Assembly: GCF_041260155.1 (NCBI RefSeq) | Contig: NC_091935.1 | Location: 6,997,501-7,061,500, forward strand | DNA: 64,000 nt | Source of the DNA: Ptychodera flava | Lineage: Eukaryota > Hemichordata > Enteropneusta > Ptychoderidae | Direction of reading: 5' to 3' | In this document: positions 12,936-24,700 of the stretch, piece after piece | How the letters are laid out: the number at the start of each line of letters is the position of its first letter | Position numbering within the stretch: position 1 is the stretch's first letter | The notes under the pieces: model-generated | What the model was told of the DNA's origin: nothing | Database searches by the model: none | The model's input: the letters and a program-made list of their open reading frames with translations, nothing else | Translations under genes and position numbers: made by a program

Positions 12936-15900
12936 ATGAAGACCTCCGTTAACTTGTTCACCGGTGCAGAAATGCCCCTGCTTGGCTTTGGAACGTTTTC
13001 ATGGACCGGTGAACCTGAGCGGGTCGCAAACGCCGTGAAACATGCGCTCGAGTGTGGCTATCGTCATATCGACTGTGCTTCGATGTATGGAAACGAGAAA
13101 GAAATCGGAGTGGCCGTAAAAGGCGTGAAGGTAAGCGTCAGTATTGGTAGTAAATGATTAGTTTTGTGAGCGTAGACCCAGTTATATGGAAAGTAGAGAT
13201 ACAACGATGGCAAAAATCGGGCTGGTTACTCCAACAGGCGCAGGGAATGTTCAGTGTACGGTGACGTAGGCAATTTTTTCTGCTTCTATCCCAGCGAACA
13301 CTCATGCGACAGTGGTTATTTCTTGAAGAGGTCGCCATCACAGGTCAAAGTATCATGTAAAGGTCAGCCTGCGGCCTGTCAAAACGTGACCATTCGTAAC
13401 CGTATTGCAAGCACAATAGTATGATTCTAGTAGCTACATGCAAGCTAAGCCGATGCCCCTGGCATGTACATTATCCAATTCAGTGGCAAGATTACGTTAG
13501 TTTCGTTCAGAATTTGCTCGAAGCCCTAGCTATCAAGATTGCATATCATCTATCGATCACTTTTCGTCAAAACTGAACAAGCAGGTCAAAAGTACAGTAA
13601 TCTGCATGACTTTCTGTTGCTTAGTGACAATGTCCCGCCGCTGTAATGATTTTCGTTGACTTCTTTATCTTCTAATTTTATGGAATTTACTACATTATAC
13701 AGGAAAAAAAGTTACCATAATTTATGACCAGGTAATTCCTGGGTCTGGCAATATGTACGCAGAGCAGTACGAAACAGCACATCGCTCATCTGCTCACAGG
13801 CGACCAAAGTGACATCGAAGAATAAAATGAAAGACCGAGGATGTATCACGGCGACAGACTCGTGATCAAACGATAGATGGTTCCCAGACACTTCGCACCA
13901 AAACCACTTCGCACCATACCATCTCGTCCCATACCATTTCGCACCAAAACCACTTCGCACCAAAACAACCTCGTACCAAAACCTCTTCGCCCCAAAAGTC
14001 ACGTCGCCCAAAACCATTGCGACCCGAAAAAAACACGACTTAACTCCCCAATTTATCGGTAACCGTTAAAAGCTGAAAATAACCAACCACTGCCAGTGAA
14101 GTTTTAATCACCTTTCTACCATCCCAGGACTGAAATCTTGAAACTGTACACATTTCGAGAAAATGACATCGCATCGTGCAATACGTACCGCGCACGGCAC
14201 CTGATATGTACCATTTAGTAGTTTGTGTGTTTCTTTTTTCTAATATATGGTATGGTTTCATGGAAGAATAAATGGTTCGTGGTAGCCAAGTTGCAGGTAA
14301 AAACAACGTAATGATACATCGTGACATCGATGTTTTAGGACGAGTTGACGGTAAGCGAAGTGGTTTTATTACGAGTGGTACTTGGGGCGAAGTGGCGTTG
14401 GACGAGGTAGTACTTGGGACGAGGTGGTTTTGGTGCGAAATGGTTTGGGACGAAGTTGTGTGGGGCGAACTGGTTTTGGTGCGAAGTGTCTGGACCCCCG
14501 ATAGATGATGCCTTGAATAATCGGCATGGACATATCTCTCTGAGCGAGGCATTTTACGTATAATTTTCACTCGATAGAATGCTCCTCTTGGACAGATATT
14601 TGGACCCTCAAATGTTTCAACTACTTTACACGTCTAACACTTGTAGAGGGACTAGTTTTGAAGCTCTAAGAGTGAATAAAATTTACACTTTTAATTCTGT
14701 GAAAATCGAAGATTCAATTTGTCCCATTAAGTTAACATTAGGATTTTTGCAGGGCATGGACCGCAGGGATATTTTCATCACATCAAAGCTGTGGAATACA
14801 ATGCACGCTGCTGAAGACGTGAGACCTGCTTGTGAAAAATCTATGCAGGACCTTGGCGTTGACTATCTCGATTTGTATCTCGTACACTGGCCATTCGGAT
14901 TCAAGTAAGACAAGTACAAGTGTAATAAAATGGGCAAAATAAAGAGTTTTGGGAAATGTTTTTCCTCCTTTCAAATTAAAGAAGTGATAATCATAAGTTG
15001 CAATCCCCGTTTTGGAATCAAGATCTTTTACTTTTAGATTTATTTCAAGAGATTTGTCAGAAAATTAATGAGACGAACCTGCAAACCAAACTTTCTTAAC
15101 AGACAAACAATTTGACAGTGCTATGAATAGTGAAAAGCCATGATTAGGGTACACAGGACGTCGTCGGACCATCTTCAAAATTATACGTTTAGGAAAAGCA
15201 AAGATGTTCTTTCGCCTTATCAGAGTAATCAACACTGAGAACCAGTTACATGTAAATTGACACAGTCCATTGGCGGGACGAGATAAAAATACCTTCATAA
15301 AAATATACATGGGCCTAAAATAGTATTTGCCAGGTTGTCGGTTACCCTACCCGCACAGTGCTGTGCGAGACCCGATGTATGTCACGTAATGTTGAGAAAA
15401 CAAATTCTGGACTTTCGACTATTATCAGTGGTCTCTGCCATATGTATGTAAAAGGTGATGGTTCCGATGTTTCGATCGCTCATCAACCCTATTATCAAAC
15501 GATTTTGCGAGTTGCTGACACGTCGCTCTTCTTATACAGGACCGTTTCGCATTTCGCAGCATTTCGCAAAATTCAGGTTGGACAGCTATAGGTAAACCCT
15601 ACACACTGGCCAGAATCGGTCGAGTGCTAATTACCTCTGATTTTCCAACTTTCAGTCTTTTATTTTCCAAAATAGAAATCCTGGCGATGGTAACCTCTTT
15701 CCCAAGAATTCAGATGGTACCTTAATGTACAGTGATGTTTCGATCATGGAGACCTGGAGCGCCATGGAAAAGCTCGTTGACCAGGGACTGTGCAGGCACA
15801 TTGGTGTTTCCAATTTTAACAGTAAACAACTCGCTGAAGTCTTGGATAAGGGAAGAATCAAACCAGCCGTACTTCAGGTTACTGGCCTTGACACACTGCA

Positions 15901-18771
15901 TCTCAAATTGTCGGAAGCAGTTATTAAACCAGTAGCTTTTGGTCCGTCCCAATACTTACATTTGATTGGTCATAGACCCCTGGAAATTTTAATCAGACAC
16001 GTATGAATTTTGATTTGATGTTTGAAATTTGCAGCGTCTTTCTATTCTTAATTTTGTTTTGACATGCTATGTGTTCAACTTGTCAACTCGCTCTACCAGC
16101 CATGCTTACGATGCTGTGTCCTGGCCTTGTACGGCAGCCTCCCACACATTTGGCGGGAGGCCGTACAACGCCGGGAACACACAGCATCCGATTCGACCGA
16201 TCTTGACCAAAGTATCTTTCCCCACTCCGCACTAAATATTAATGTAAACGCTTCATTGTATGTTTCATGTTTCAGATTGAGTGCCACCCTTACTTCAACC
16301 AATCAAAGCTTATTAAATTCTGTCAGGAGAGAGGCATCGCTGTGACTGCCTTCAGTCCCCTCGCTTGTCCTGGAAGGTTAACACTCAAACCCGGCGAACC
16401 TGTCGTGATTGAAGATCCTGTACTGAAGGATATTGGGGGCAAGTACAACAAGACTGCGGCACAGGTCGCTCTGAGGTAAGAAAAGAGAGTTTGGCCATAC
16501 CATGTTCGCGTTTCCTGCCACAGGAAGATTAGTTATTGTAGTCTACATGTATCCCTCCGAAATTATTTCTTTTGCAGAGAAAAGTTGTAATGCTAAATGA
16601 ACATTTTGCAGCGTTTTTTCCTTTTCTGAGTGTGATGTGTAAGGTAGTACGCGTCTCGAAAGACTTAAACTTTAAAAATTTCCGAAAACTTTCCTTAAAA
16701 AAACGTGCAACCATACTCTCACCAAATAAAGAACAAAAATCAGGGGTCACCGTGCAAAGTTTGATACCAAAGGAAAAAAAATTACCCAACATTTACCGAT
16801 AGATCAAATGCAAAATGGCCGCCATCCCCGTGTTAACTCTATGGGGAAAAATTAATTGTTCGCTTTTCACAAAACTTCAACGTTGAAACATTTCCTTACT
16901 TCACGAGCTTCAAAATAAACCCCCTCGAGCCGTAGACCAGGAAAGCATTGTATAAAATGGATAGTTGGAATATCATTCCCCGAGGCGCGTTTTGCCATAA
17001 CTACCATCAACAAGATTGGAACTTATTTGGGATAATTGGATGGTGAAGTAAGGTCGTTTTAACCTGAAAATGTAAGCTCATCTGCTTTTCTTTTTAAGTT
17101 ACACACTTGTTTTTATGAGTAATTTGAATTGCAACATTCAGCTATTTGGCACCAAACACTTTTGAGAGATTTGAAAAATATGAAGATCCAATTATCCCAA
17201 ATTAGTTCCAATCGTGTTCATCGCGGTCGGTTGAAATATACTTGCTTCATGAGTTGTGCACAGGCCATGTATCAGATATTGCTCATTTCTTACCACTTCG
17301 CACAAATTTAGGCCTATGACTTTATTTTCAAGGTTCAATGTACAAAGGGACGTTATCGTTATACCGAAGAGTGCTACCCCGGCAAGAATTACTCACAATA
17401 AAGAGGTAATGTAACGCCCTTTTCATCGAGGTGAAAATATCTGTTCGGGACTATTTAGTGTTGTTTGCGTATAATTGAGTTGACACACTTTTGGTTATTA
17501 GAGTCCGACAGTTTTGTGACCCGAGCGGTCAAATGAGAACAAATCAGGATGCAGTAGAAGCCTAGAAGCCGTAGGTTCCAGTTACTGGCAGTAATATGTT
17601 GTGGGTATGACAAGTGAAGATATAATTACAACTTGTGAAAGAATGAATCTGAATCTGAAGTCAGTCCAAAGTATAAGTGGCAGGGTTCGAGTTCATAAAA
17701 CCAGCCTGGTATTGTTAATCACAAAATTTGTCGGTGTTTATATCTCTTCAACGACGCCCATGTACCGATTTTACGCGAATAATACACCGTTTGCAAAGTT
17801 TTGGAACTGACAAGTTGCTCAAAAGGTATAAACCTGAAATGTCGTCTTAGAAAAATATACAGACACATGCAGTGCACTACTGAATATCAGTTTGCCGAAT
17901 AATCTCTGCAGTATATCTTTAACCCTTTCGCCACCATGGTTTGACCTAATCTCATCGTTATCAATTGTGAGTGTGGACCTGTTTACAGGGAAATAGGGGT
18001 GAATAGGTTAATTTTCTGAATAGATAAATATAGGACAAGAGACTCACTTCGCTTGACCCCGGCATACAGGAAGGCTTTTGTCTTTTCAAGGAAATACTTG
18101 CGCTATAAGGACGTCGATAGCTTGTGATTCTACAACGGTGACGAAATTCTACCTTTTGGTTCCGTCCGAGATCGTGGGTTTCATTACACCCAAGCGTGTT
18201 TTATTTGACAATTTGAAAATTATGACAATTTGCCGAACAGCAGCAAGAACTTTCAGAGTTTTCAAAGCTCTCGCTTATGGAGCTGCAATCATCGCCATGA
18301 CGCCGAGCAAAAGCACCGACTATGATATTATTTCGTATTAGTATAATGTTACGAAGTAACAGTCCGTTAATTTTGATTTTAAATGTGTATTCCAGCTGTT
18401 TGACTTTGCCTTATCGGAAGAAGACATGAGAGCCATTGAAGGACTACACAATCAGGACACAGGACGTATTTGTAAGCCCATAGTAACGGTAAGAATATTA
18501 AAATATATAAAAGATAGCCGTTCTATACTCTCCGCGTGAGTGACCAATATCGAATCTGTAGATTATGTATAGTATTATGCAATTTCATGGTCTTATAAAT
18601 TCTTCAGAAAGTCGTTGACACCTGATATATTTTCTATGTGAAATACTTTGTTTTCTCAGTTAGACGTTCCGACTTGAAATAGCTTTAATACGTTTGCCAT
18701 TGCAGGTTGGTGACAAGAAGATACTCTGGGGTGCTGGGCACCCCCTTTTCCCGTTTGATGAAGAGTTCTAA
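12936..18771 (+). CDS. Aldo-keto reductase (AKR1 type), 7 coding exons, 326 aa
   Basis: NADPH-dependent cytosolic reductase of aldehydes, ketones or sugars. Exons: 12936-13130, 14753-14904, 15676-15877, 16276-16475, 17333-17405, 18396-18488 and 18706-18771; phases agree at every GT/AG junction. The protein has the three family signatures: [18 protein letters not shown] (41-58), a segment ending IGVSNFN, and [10 protein letters not shown] (260-269). The catalytic tetrad is D46, Y51, K77 and H110. K262, S263 and R268 are the expected cofactor-phosphate contacts. The C-terminus [13 protein letters not shown] and the spacing before LFDF match AKR1A/AKR1E better than AKR1B/1C, so aldehyde reductase or anhydrofructose reductase are candidates. 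I chose ATG 12936 because [10 protein letters not shown] aligns with the family N-terminus; an in-frame ATG lies 16 codons upstream. Introns carry several small transposons. Confidence 0.95.
13880..14499. mobile_element. 620-bp element with arms of iterated TTCGCACCAAAAC words, 8-bp TSD
   Basis: It lies in intron 1 of the aldo-keto reductase gene. The 8-bp duplication GATAGATG flanks it at 13872-13879 and 14500-14507. The left end has CCAGACACTTCGCACC and the right end has the complement GGTGCGAAGTGTCTGG. Each arm is about nine or ten degenerate copies of a 15-17-nt word (ACTTCGCACCAAAACC), direct in the left arm (13885-14040) and inverted in the right arm (14340-14495). The middle is unrelated AT-rich sequence. 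There is no transposase. The 8-bp duplication fits hAT, P or Merlin-type integration. Confidence 0.85.
16110..16188. repeat. 79-nt near-perfect hairpin in aldo-keto reductase intron 3
   Basis: GATGCTGTGT at the left pairs with ACACAGCATC at the right. Pairing continues through TTGTACGGC/GCCGTACAA and CCTCCC/GGGAGG to a loop of about 10 nt. This gives roughly 30 paired positions with a few bulges. It is GC-richer than its surroundings. It could be a pre-miRNA-like transcript or a minimal foldback element. Confidence 0.6.
16641..16996. mobile_element. MITE with AAGGTAGTACGCGTCTCG-type ends, copy 1
   Basis: The left end AAGGTAGTACGCGTCTCG pairs with the right end CGAGGCGCGTTTTGCC. The body shares long blocks with 32923-33295, including GGGGTCACCGTG and AAAATGG(C)GG(C/T)CATCCC. 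It lies in intron 4 of the aldo-keto reductase gene, directly before the next element. I could not fix a target duplication. Confidence 0.75.
17009..17218. mobile_element. 210-bp MITE, AACAAGATTGG ends, 4-bp TSD, copy 1
   Basis: The terminal inverted repeats run about 30 bp, with a left core GATTGGAACTTATTTGGGAT and a right core ATCCCAAATTAGTTCCAATC read with one or two mismatches. The target duplication CATC lies at 17005-17008 and 17219-17222. A second copy at 45965-46176 has a proven empty site in unit A. A 4-bp duplication is compatible with Chapaev- or Sola-type transposases; this class is an inference. Confidence 0.88.
17919..18011. mobile_element. 93-bp TTAA MITE, copy 1
   Basis: Flanked by TTAA on both sides. 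The left end CCCTTTCGCCACCATGG is complementary in layout to the right end TAGGGGTGAATAGG. It is related, in inverted orientation, to 49686-49778. It lies in intron 5 of the aldo-keto reductase gene. Confidence 0.7.
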
Positions 18772-18978
18772 ACGCCCTCAACGCGTTTGTGACATTGTCA
18801 GAAGGGAAGTTGCAGCTCATGATGATCATTATATACCAACTGTGTATCGGGCCGGCCTTGGAACATACTTTCATGGTATACGACAGTCGTTGCGTATTGT
18901 GAAGGGTGCTCTATTCCATTTATCATTGGCAAATTCGCATCGATAATGTTGCAGCTGCAATGGAACCGTATGCATAGT

Positions 18979-18984
18979 AATAAA
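18979..18984 (+). terminator. Poly(A) signal AATAAA of the aldo-keto reductase gene
   Basis: This AATAAA lies 207 bp after the stop codon and is the first canonical signal downstream. Confidence 0.6.
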
Positions 18985-18989
18985 TAGTC

Positions 18990-21700
18990 TTTCAGGGTTT
19001 ATTTGAAATGCTTTTTCGACTGTTTTAAGGTGACTTAACCAACACAGTTTTTTTCAAAGCAATATTGCTCATCAAAGATGACAAGGAACCCCCCCTCATA
19101 CCATACATTTTCAAAAAGCGGAGAATCTAAAGTTTGATATGGTAGCAATAGTTTACTCGAAGGATGAAGGGGATTACATTTGGGGTAGGAAACCTGAATT
19201 TTGGTATTAATTATAAAAAATAATTTAAGTCAAAAACTCGATACTATTTTCTGAAATTTAATATGTCGCTTGAAGCAAGAGTATATGTAGAAAAACGACT
19301 ACTTGATTTTGCATTACCAAGGGTTGAAAGACTGACACTCAAAAAAAAGTGATTAAAATCATGATGAGCAAATGCTTCTTATTCGAAATGTAAGAATCTT
19401 ATCGCCAAACAAAATAGTTGTTTTGTCAAATAGCATTTAAAGAACATAATGTGAAAATGTCAGAAGATTTGACCCAGCCAGAGTGGAGTCAAGTTCTATG
19501 GAAATCTTGAAACCGAAAGAAAAGAGAAGCCAGGAAATCGGGTGATTTGCACACATTCGCATTAATCTACACTTCATTCACACCCAACTTACGACTGCTT
19601 GACAAGCTAAAAGATTAACCCAACCAATATTTTTATCTTGTTTTAACAAATTACTTAAAATTGAAAGGATCTTTGCAAAAATGTTATTTTGAGCAACGTG
19701 CTTTGTGTTACGTGCAACTCCACCTAAAACTTCTAAGAAGCTATTTCAGCGATTTATTATGTTTGAAGGAAGTTCAAGTCACAAATCAACGTTGGATTTT
19801 CATGCTTCGAAACATTATCATTTTGGTGAAGGGTTAGAGGTCAAACTTTTGGGGGAGTTAGAGGTCAAATGCAATGGGTTTCGTTTGCCAAGCGTATATG
19901 TCTTCATTATCCGCGATCCCTAACGTGCTGTTTTGCATTTGCCATTGTCAGCAATGTAACACAAATTTGCTACAATAGATATGTTTAAATATTTAAAAGC
20001 AATAAAAATGATTAAAATATTCGAATTTTATTTTATTGTACATTTCTCTGATGATGGGACAAACGCAATCAGTTTTAAAATTTGGATTTCAATCATGTCG
20101 ACATTTACTAGTTGTGTAAGTGTGTAAAACCTGCAAAGTCATTCACGCAATAATCCTATACCCATTGTTAATGAGTATTAAATAAATAAATCTGGTTATT
20201 TAATAAAATACAATTTATATCTGGCTTTATGACACACATGTGAGGGGCTCGAAGGACGCATATTTAACTCCATTGGCGGCATTTTTAATGTATTTTCCAA
20301 TATTTTAATTTTTTTTTGTAGAATGAAGTTTTTTCCTCTACTGCTCGAATCACATGTCAAGGTGCTCAGCGCTGTATTTGTCAACACACCCTGTACGTAC
20401 TAATTTCCGATGTTATTCTCGACAACTTATAACGTTAAAGGCGCTATGTTCACAAGGCGAATACACCATATTACACCGTATGGCAAAAAGGAAAAGAAAA
20501 TGTCTTGTCTGGAACAAATATAATCAACTTGAAATATTATCAAGAGGTAATCATTTTGTTTGTTCTGAAATCGTGACAAAATATCTACACAACGCTCACA
20601 ACATATAACTAAATCTGTATAGTTTTCTTTTCTAAATCCTTACTGACCCATGATGGTGCAAATATTGAGAAGCTCTTATTACCGCCAGCTGACAGACAAT
20701 AATCCAAAGGTTTGTTTGTAACGCATTAGGCCTACTGACATTTATCTCACAGCTGTCACCACCTTACCAAGTGAAAACGCTGTTGGAAGAATAATTTTGC
20801 TGGCGTTTTTAAATCTTCTTCTACGATTTTGAAATGCATTATTGCTATAAGTGAGATGACCGAATTTCTTCCATCGCAGTATTGATGTTTTTCCCAGCAT
20901 CATTCCAGAATCATGTTGACATCGATGGTTTAAATGACGTCATCACGGAGCTCAACATACAAGTACATCGTTCAGCATTACTGTGTGAAATATGAGCTAT
21001 TTATACATGTATTTGATTTACAATAGGTTTTATGGATTCACTGGTTGGTCAGGAAACGTTGGATATTTCTGACATCAAGACTGGAAATACGAATTAAAAC
21101 TATGCCCATATATTAATTTGATCCTTCAGTTATTTCTCAAAACGACAGCGACTTTGTTTCTAAAAAATCCATCTTTCTGAATTGGATCGAGTATGGTCAC
21201 TATTTGATTTATCTAAAAAGGCAGCGATCAAAAAAGGCAACGATATACGATTTTTTATGTTCACAAATGTTGCCATATTTTACAACGTTGATGGCTCTAT
21301 TTACAGTTATCTATTCAAAATGGAAATCGTTTTGTAGTACCATGCTGTTGGTCTGTGACAATACATATCCTTTATAAGCAGCGGCTTCAAATCGAATGAC
21401 ACATACTTAGCCAGGTAACTCGTAAGCACTCCCCTAAAAAAATGGATTATTTTGTGTATCTTACACGAGCGGCAGTTTCATTCGCCATTAACCCCAAGAC
21501 ATAATGAATGTCCTTTACACGGTCAGCCTATTGTTTGCTTGGTTGAAGATTTTTGACTTCGAGAATAGATATTTAATTTTCGTTCCTTATTACCCTGTAA
21601 TACAAAAGAGTTTTTCTGGCCAGAACCTAATAAAACAACGCGTTATCATTACAAAAACTTGGAGCATTAAATTCAAAACAGTCACTTTTGTCAAACACTT
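18990..21700. other. Intergenic sequence between two convergent genes
   Basis: I see no gene, RNA or complete mobile element. Open frames here are short and have no protein-like character. The aldo-keto reductase (+) and the sulfotransferase-like gene (-) are transcribed toward each other across it. Confidence 0.5.
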
Positions 21701-21781
21701 CATCCGTTTTTAATATTTAACATACGATCCTTTAGGGTACGCGGCTGGTCTATATTGCATGCATTTTCATCGGCTGCCGAT

Positions 21782-24700
21782 TCACGCGGTTTGTTGTTCA
21801 CTCGACGGTGGATTCACTGCCTGACTGCCTGATTCCGGTCGATTGTAGTTTGTGATTTGTTCGCCTTGGTTCAGCAGTTCAGGATGTGAATCTATTGTCG
21901 TGTACCCGACAGCTTGCATCATGTCGATGCACGGCACTATATACTGAATGATCTGCAGAGCGTCAAACGTCAGCTTGTATTTCCAACTTTCCACGTACGC
22001 TCCCGCCGTTTGGTCCCGCATAATGTCCAACAATCCATCGTCTCTCGGGATGTCCAGGAACTGATACAGTCTGGCGGGATAAATTGGGCGATTCGATTCC
22101 ATATCCTCAAAGCGGACTATCTTGTACCGACTTTTGTATGTGTCCGACAATGAGTGCATGGAGACGATGTTATGCACCCACGTCCTGCAATACTCTGTGA
22201 TTGCCGTCTGGGTCTTCAAATCCAGGTCTAACATGTCATATTTAGATTTTATACCGTGTTGAGCTTCGAGGAGAGAAACAGCCACCGACCTGGGATCTTG
22301 AATCAAGTGGATTACTTTAACCATGGGATCTTTCATCAATAAAACGACATATTTAATATCATGCATGTAGTTTGTCCTGACGCCCACATATGTAGCTGCT
22401 TTGCAGTCTTCCGAAATCGCACTTCTGTCAATCTCTTTACATCCGACGAAGTTCGACGTCGGGGAGTTATCTGCTTTCCAACAAAAGCGTTCGTTCACCA
22501 GCGAGCGCATCTGTATCTGTTTCTGTTCCACGCTTAGCTTCGCATAGCTGTCCGTAAAACATTCTAGATTGGGAGACTGGAAATCACAGCGCAGTATGTC
22601 GAAGAGCATGTCTGCCAGTCTGGTGGAAAACACACTTTCAGCGGGCGATAGCAACTCAAGACACTGACGTAGAGCTACACCCGGTTCGACAACATAAAAT
22701 AGCTTCTCGTTTTGTCCGAATATGGTATCCAAGAAAGATGGGTGAAAATGCGACGAAGTCAGGATGAGAACTTTGGTTCGTCCATCGGTGATGTTACCTG
22801 CACCCAGCACGTGTTCCGATACATCGAGTTTTGGAGTTTCATCGGTGAAAGTCGCACCCATGCCCTCTTCCGCTATGACGTCACCCACCCGCAGGTTACC
22901 TTCTTGGGGTTGTGATGGTAATTGCACGACAGGGGCCATACCCTGAGGCTGATCCACCTGAATTTGATTATCATTCTCTAAAACACTTTGAATCGGCTGC
23001 TGATAAACTTCTGGCTCCCGCTCTCCTGACAAACTACCCATTCCCTGCGGAGACTGAAAATTCAAACCATCGATTTCTACACTCATGTTTTTCTCTGGTA
23101 TTAATTCTGCTGTATAGTTTTGAGTTTCGATTAAAGGCGGTGGCAACCCAGTCTCATTCTGAACGCTTAATTCTGAAGGCACTTTCTCCTCATCAAGTGT
23201 TGTTAGGTTCTCCGTCGAAGAAGTCATATCTTGAGTTTCTGATATACTCTCGTCGGAGACGGTGATACTGTCTTCTGAGACAGCTCCGGACTCTGCTTCA
23301 TTCACTGTTTCTCCATCCTCGGCCACAGATTCAGGATTGTGGTCGGTGAAACTGCTTTGACTCTGTATGCTCTCTGAGGAAGAACCCTCACTATCCGACA
23401 CACTTTCGGATTCTTTCATGTTTAACCATTCTTCTAAATCCTTGTCAAAGACAGATGATGAACTTTCCGACGACTCCGATTCAGCCCCTTCTTCGACAAC
23501 AGAGCTGAGAGTTGCAGACTCATCGTTCATACCAATCTCACTGTCACTGCCTTGTTCCTTGCTACTTGCCGCGGAAAGTTCAGACTCAGATTCACTTTTT
23601 TCATCAAAGTCGGATCCACTGTCCGCGGATTCTCTTTCTTCATCTGTTTCAGATTCACTTCCTTCATTGATCTCAGACTTGTTCCCCTCGTCTAAAACGG
23701 AGTCACTGACTTCAACAACTTCGGAGTCCTCGTCAGAGTTGCTGTCGACGTCGCTTGTAAGTGACTGTTCCTGGCCAATTTCGAAGTGTGGTTCGTCGAC
23801 AACTTTGTCAGGGCGATTTTCAAAGAGCGCATTCTGCGGTACTTCATCTCGATTTTCAGTTTCTATGACAACATTTTCATCACTTTCAATTGGCTGTGCA
23901 ACTACCTCCTCTGGAGGTGGATTTGCTACTAACTGTGGAATAGGTTCATCCACAGCTGGCTGTTCATCTGTGTCAAAGACAATGTCCGTTAATTTCTTCC
24001 CTGCCTCCTCGATTTTCTCAGTTTCTCCAGAAAAATTTTGGTCAAATTGTTCTAAAAGTTGGTCATCTTCGGTTTTTGAAATCCCCTGTTCTAGATTATA
24101 CTCCTCAATGACTTGTGGTTTGTTTTGGTCGTACGTCAGAGGGAATTCTTCGGCCGCAGCATTTTCTGCCTCGTTTTGTGTCAAGTCTGGATTGATACCT
24201 GCTCTTTCAAATGACAAGTCAGTATTGATGCCCTCGTTGTCAACTTCAAAAAACTCGCCGCCTACAATCTTGCTGTCACTCTGATCAGGCGAGTTTGGTT
24301 CACTGGGTTTGTCATTTAATCCCACACCGTCACTGATTGGTTCGGCCATCTTGTCTGCACTTTCTGGTAACTGCTCCGGATAGCGATCCTCGGTGTTTTC
24401 GAAAATCACGTCGTCTAGGTCGGCGTCCAGGGGAGGTTGCGAAAGGTCGTCCCCGCTCCTCTCAGTATCTGGAAAGGTGTTTTCACCTTGGGGCAAGACA
24501 TTCCCTTCAGTCTCCTCACCTGGCGTGTAACTATCAACATCGACGTTTTCGTTTTCTGGTTCGCTTTCTTCGCTGCCCTTCTCTGACGCGTTAAAAAGTA
24601 AGTCATTGGATGTCTTCTGGCCGCTTTCGTCAGAAGTGTCCTTGTAGCTGTCAACGTCAATGTCATCGCTACTCTCACCATCTTTGTTTCCTCCAGAGAT

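Noticed and set aside
14040-14570. 176-codon minus-strand frame in aldo-keto reductase intron 1
   Set aside because: It reads through the iterated-word arm of the transposon; the regular word keeps the frame open by chance.
23367-24284. 305-codon plus-strand frame opposite the sulfotransferase-like gene
   Set aside because: It is Ser-rich only because it mirrors the Asp/Glu/Ser codons of the real gene on the other strand; there is no family similarity and no start context.
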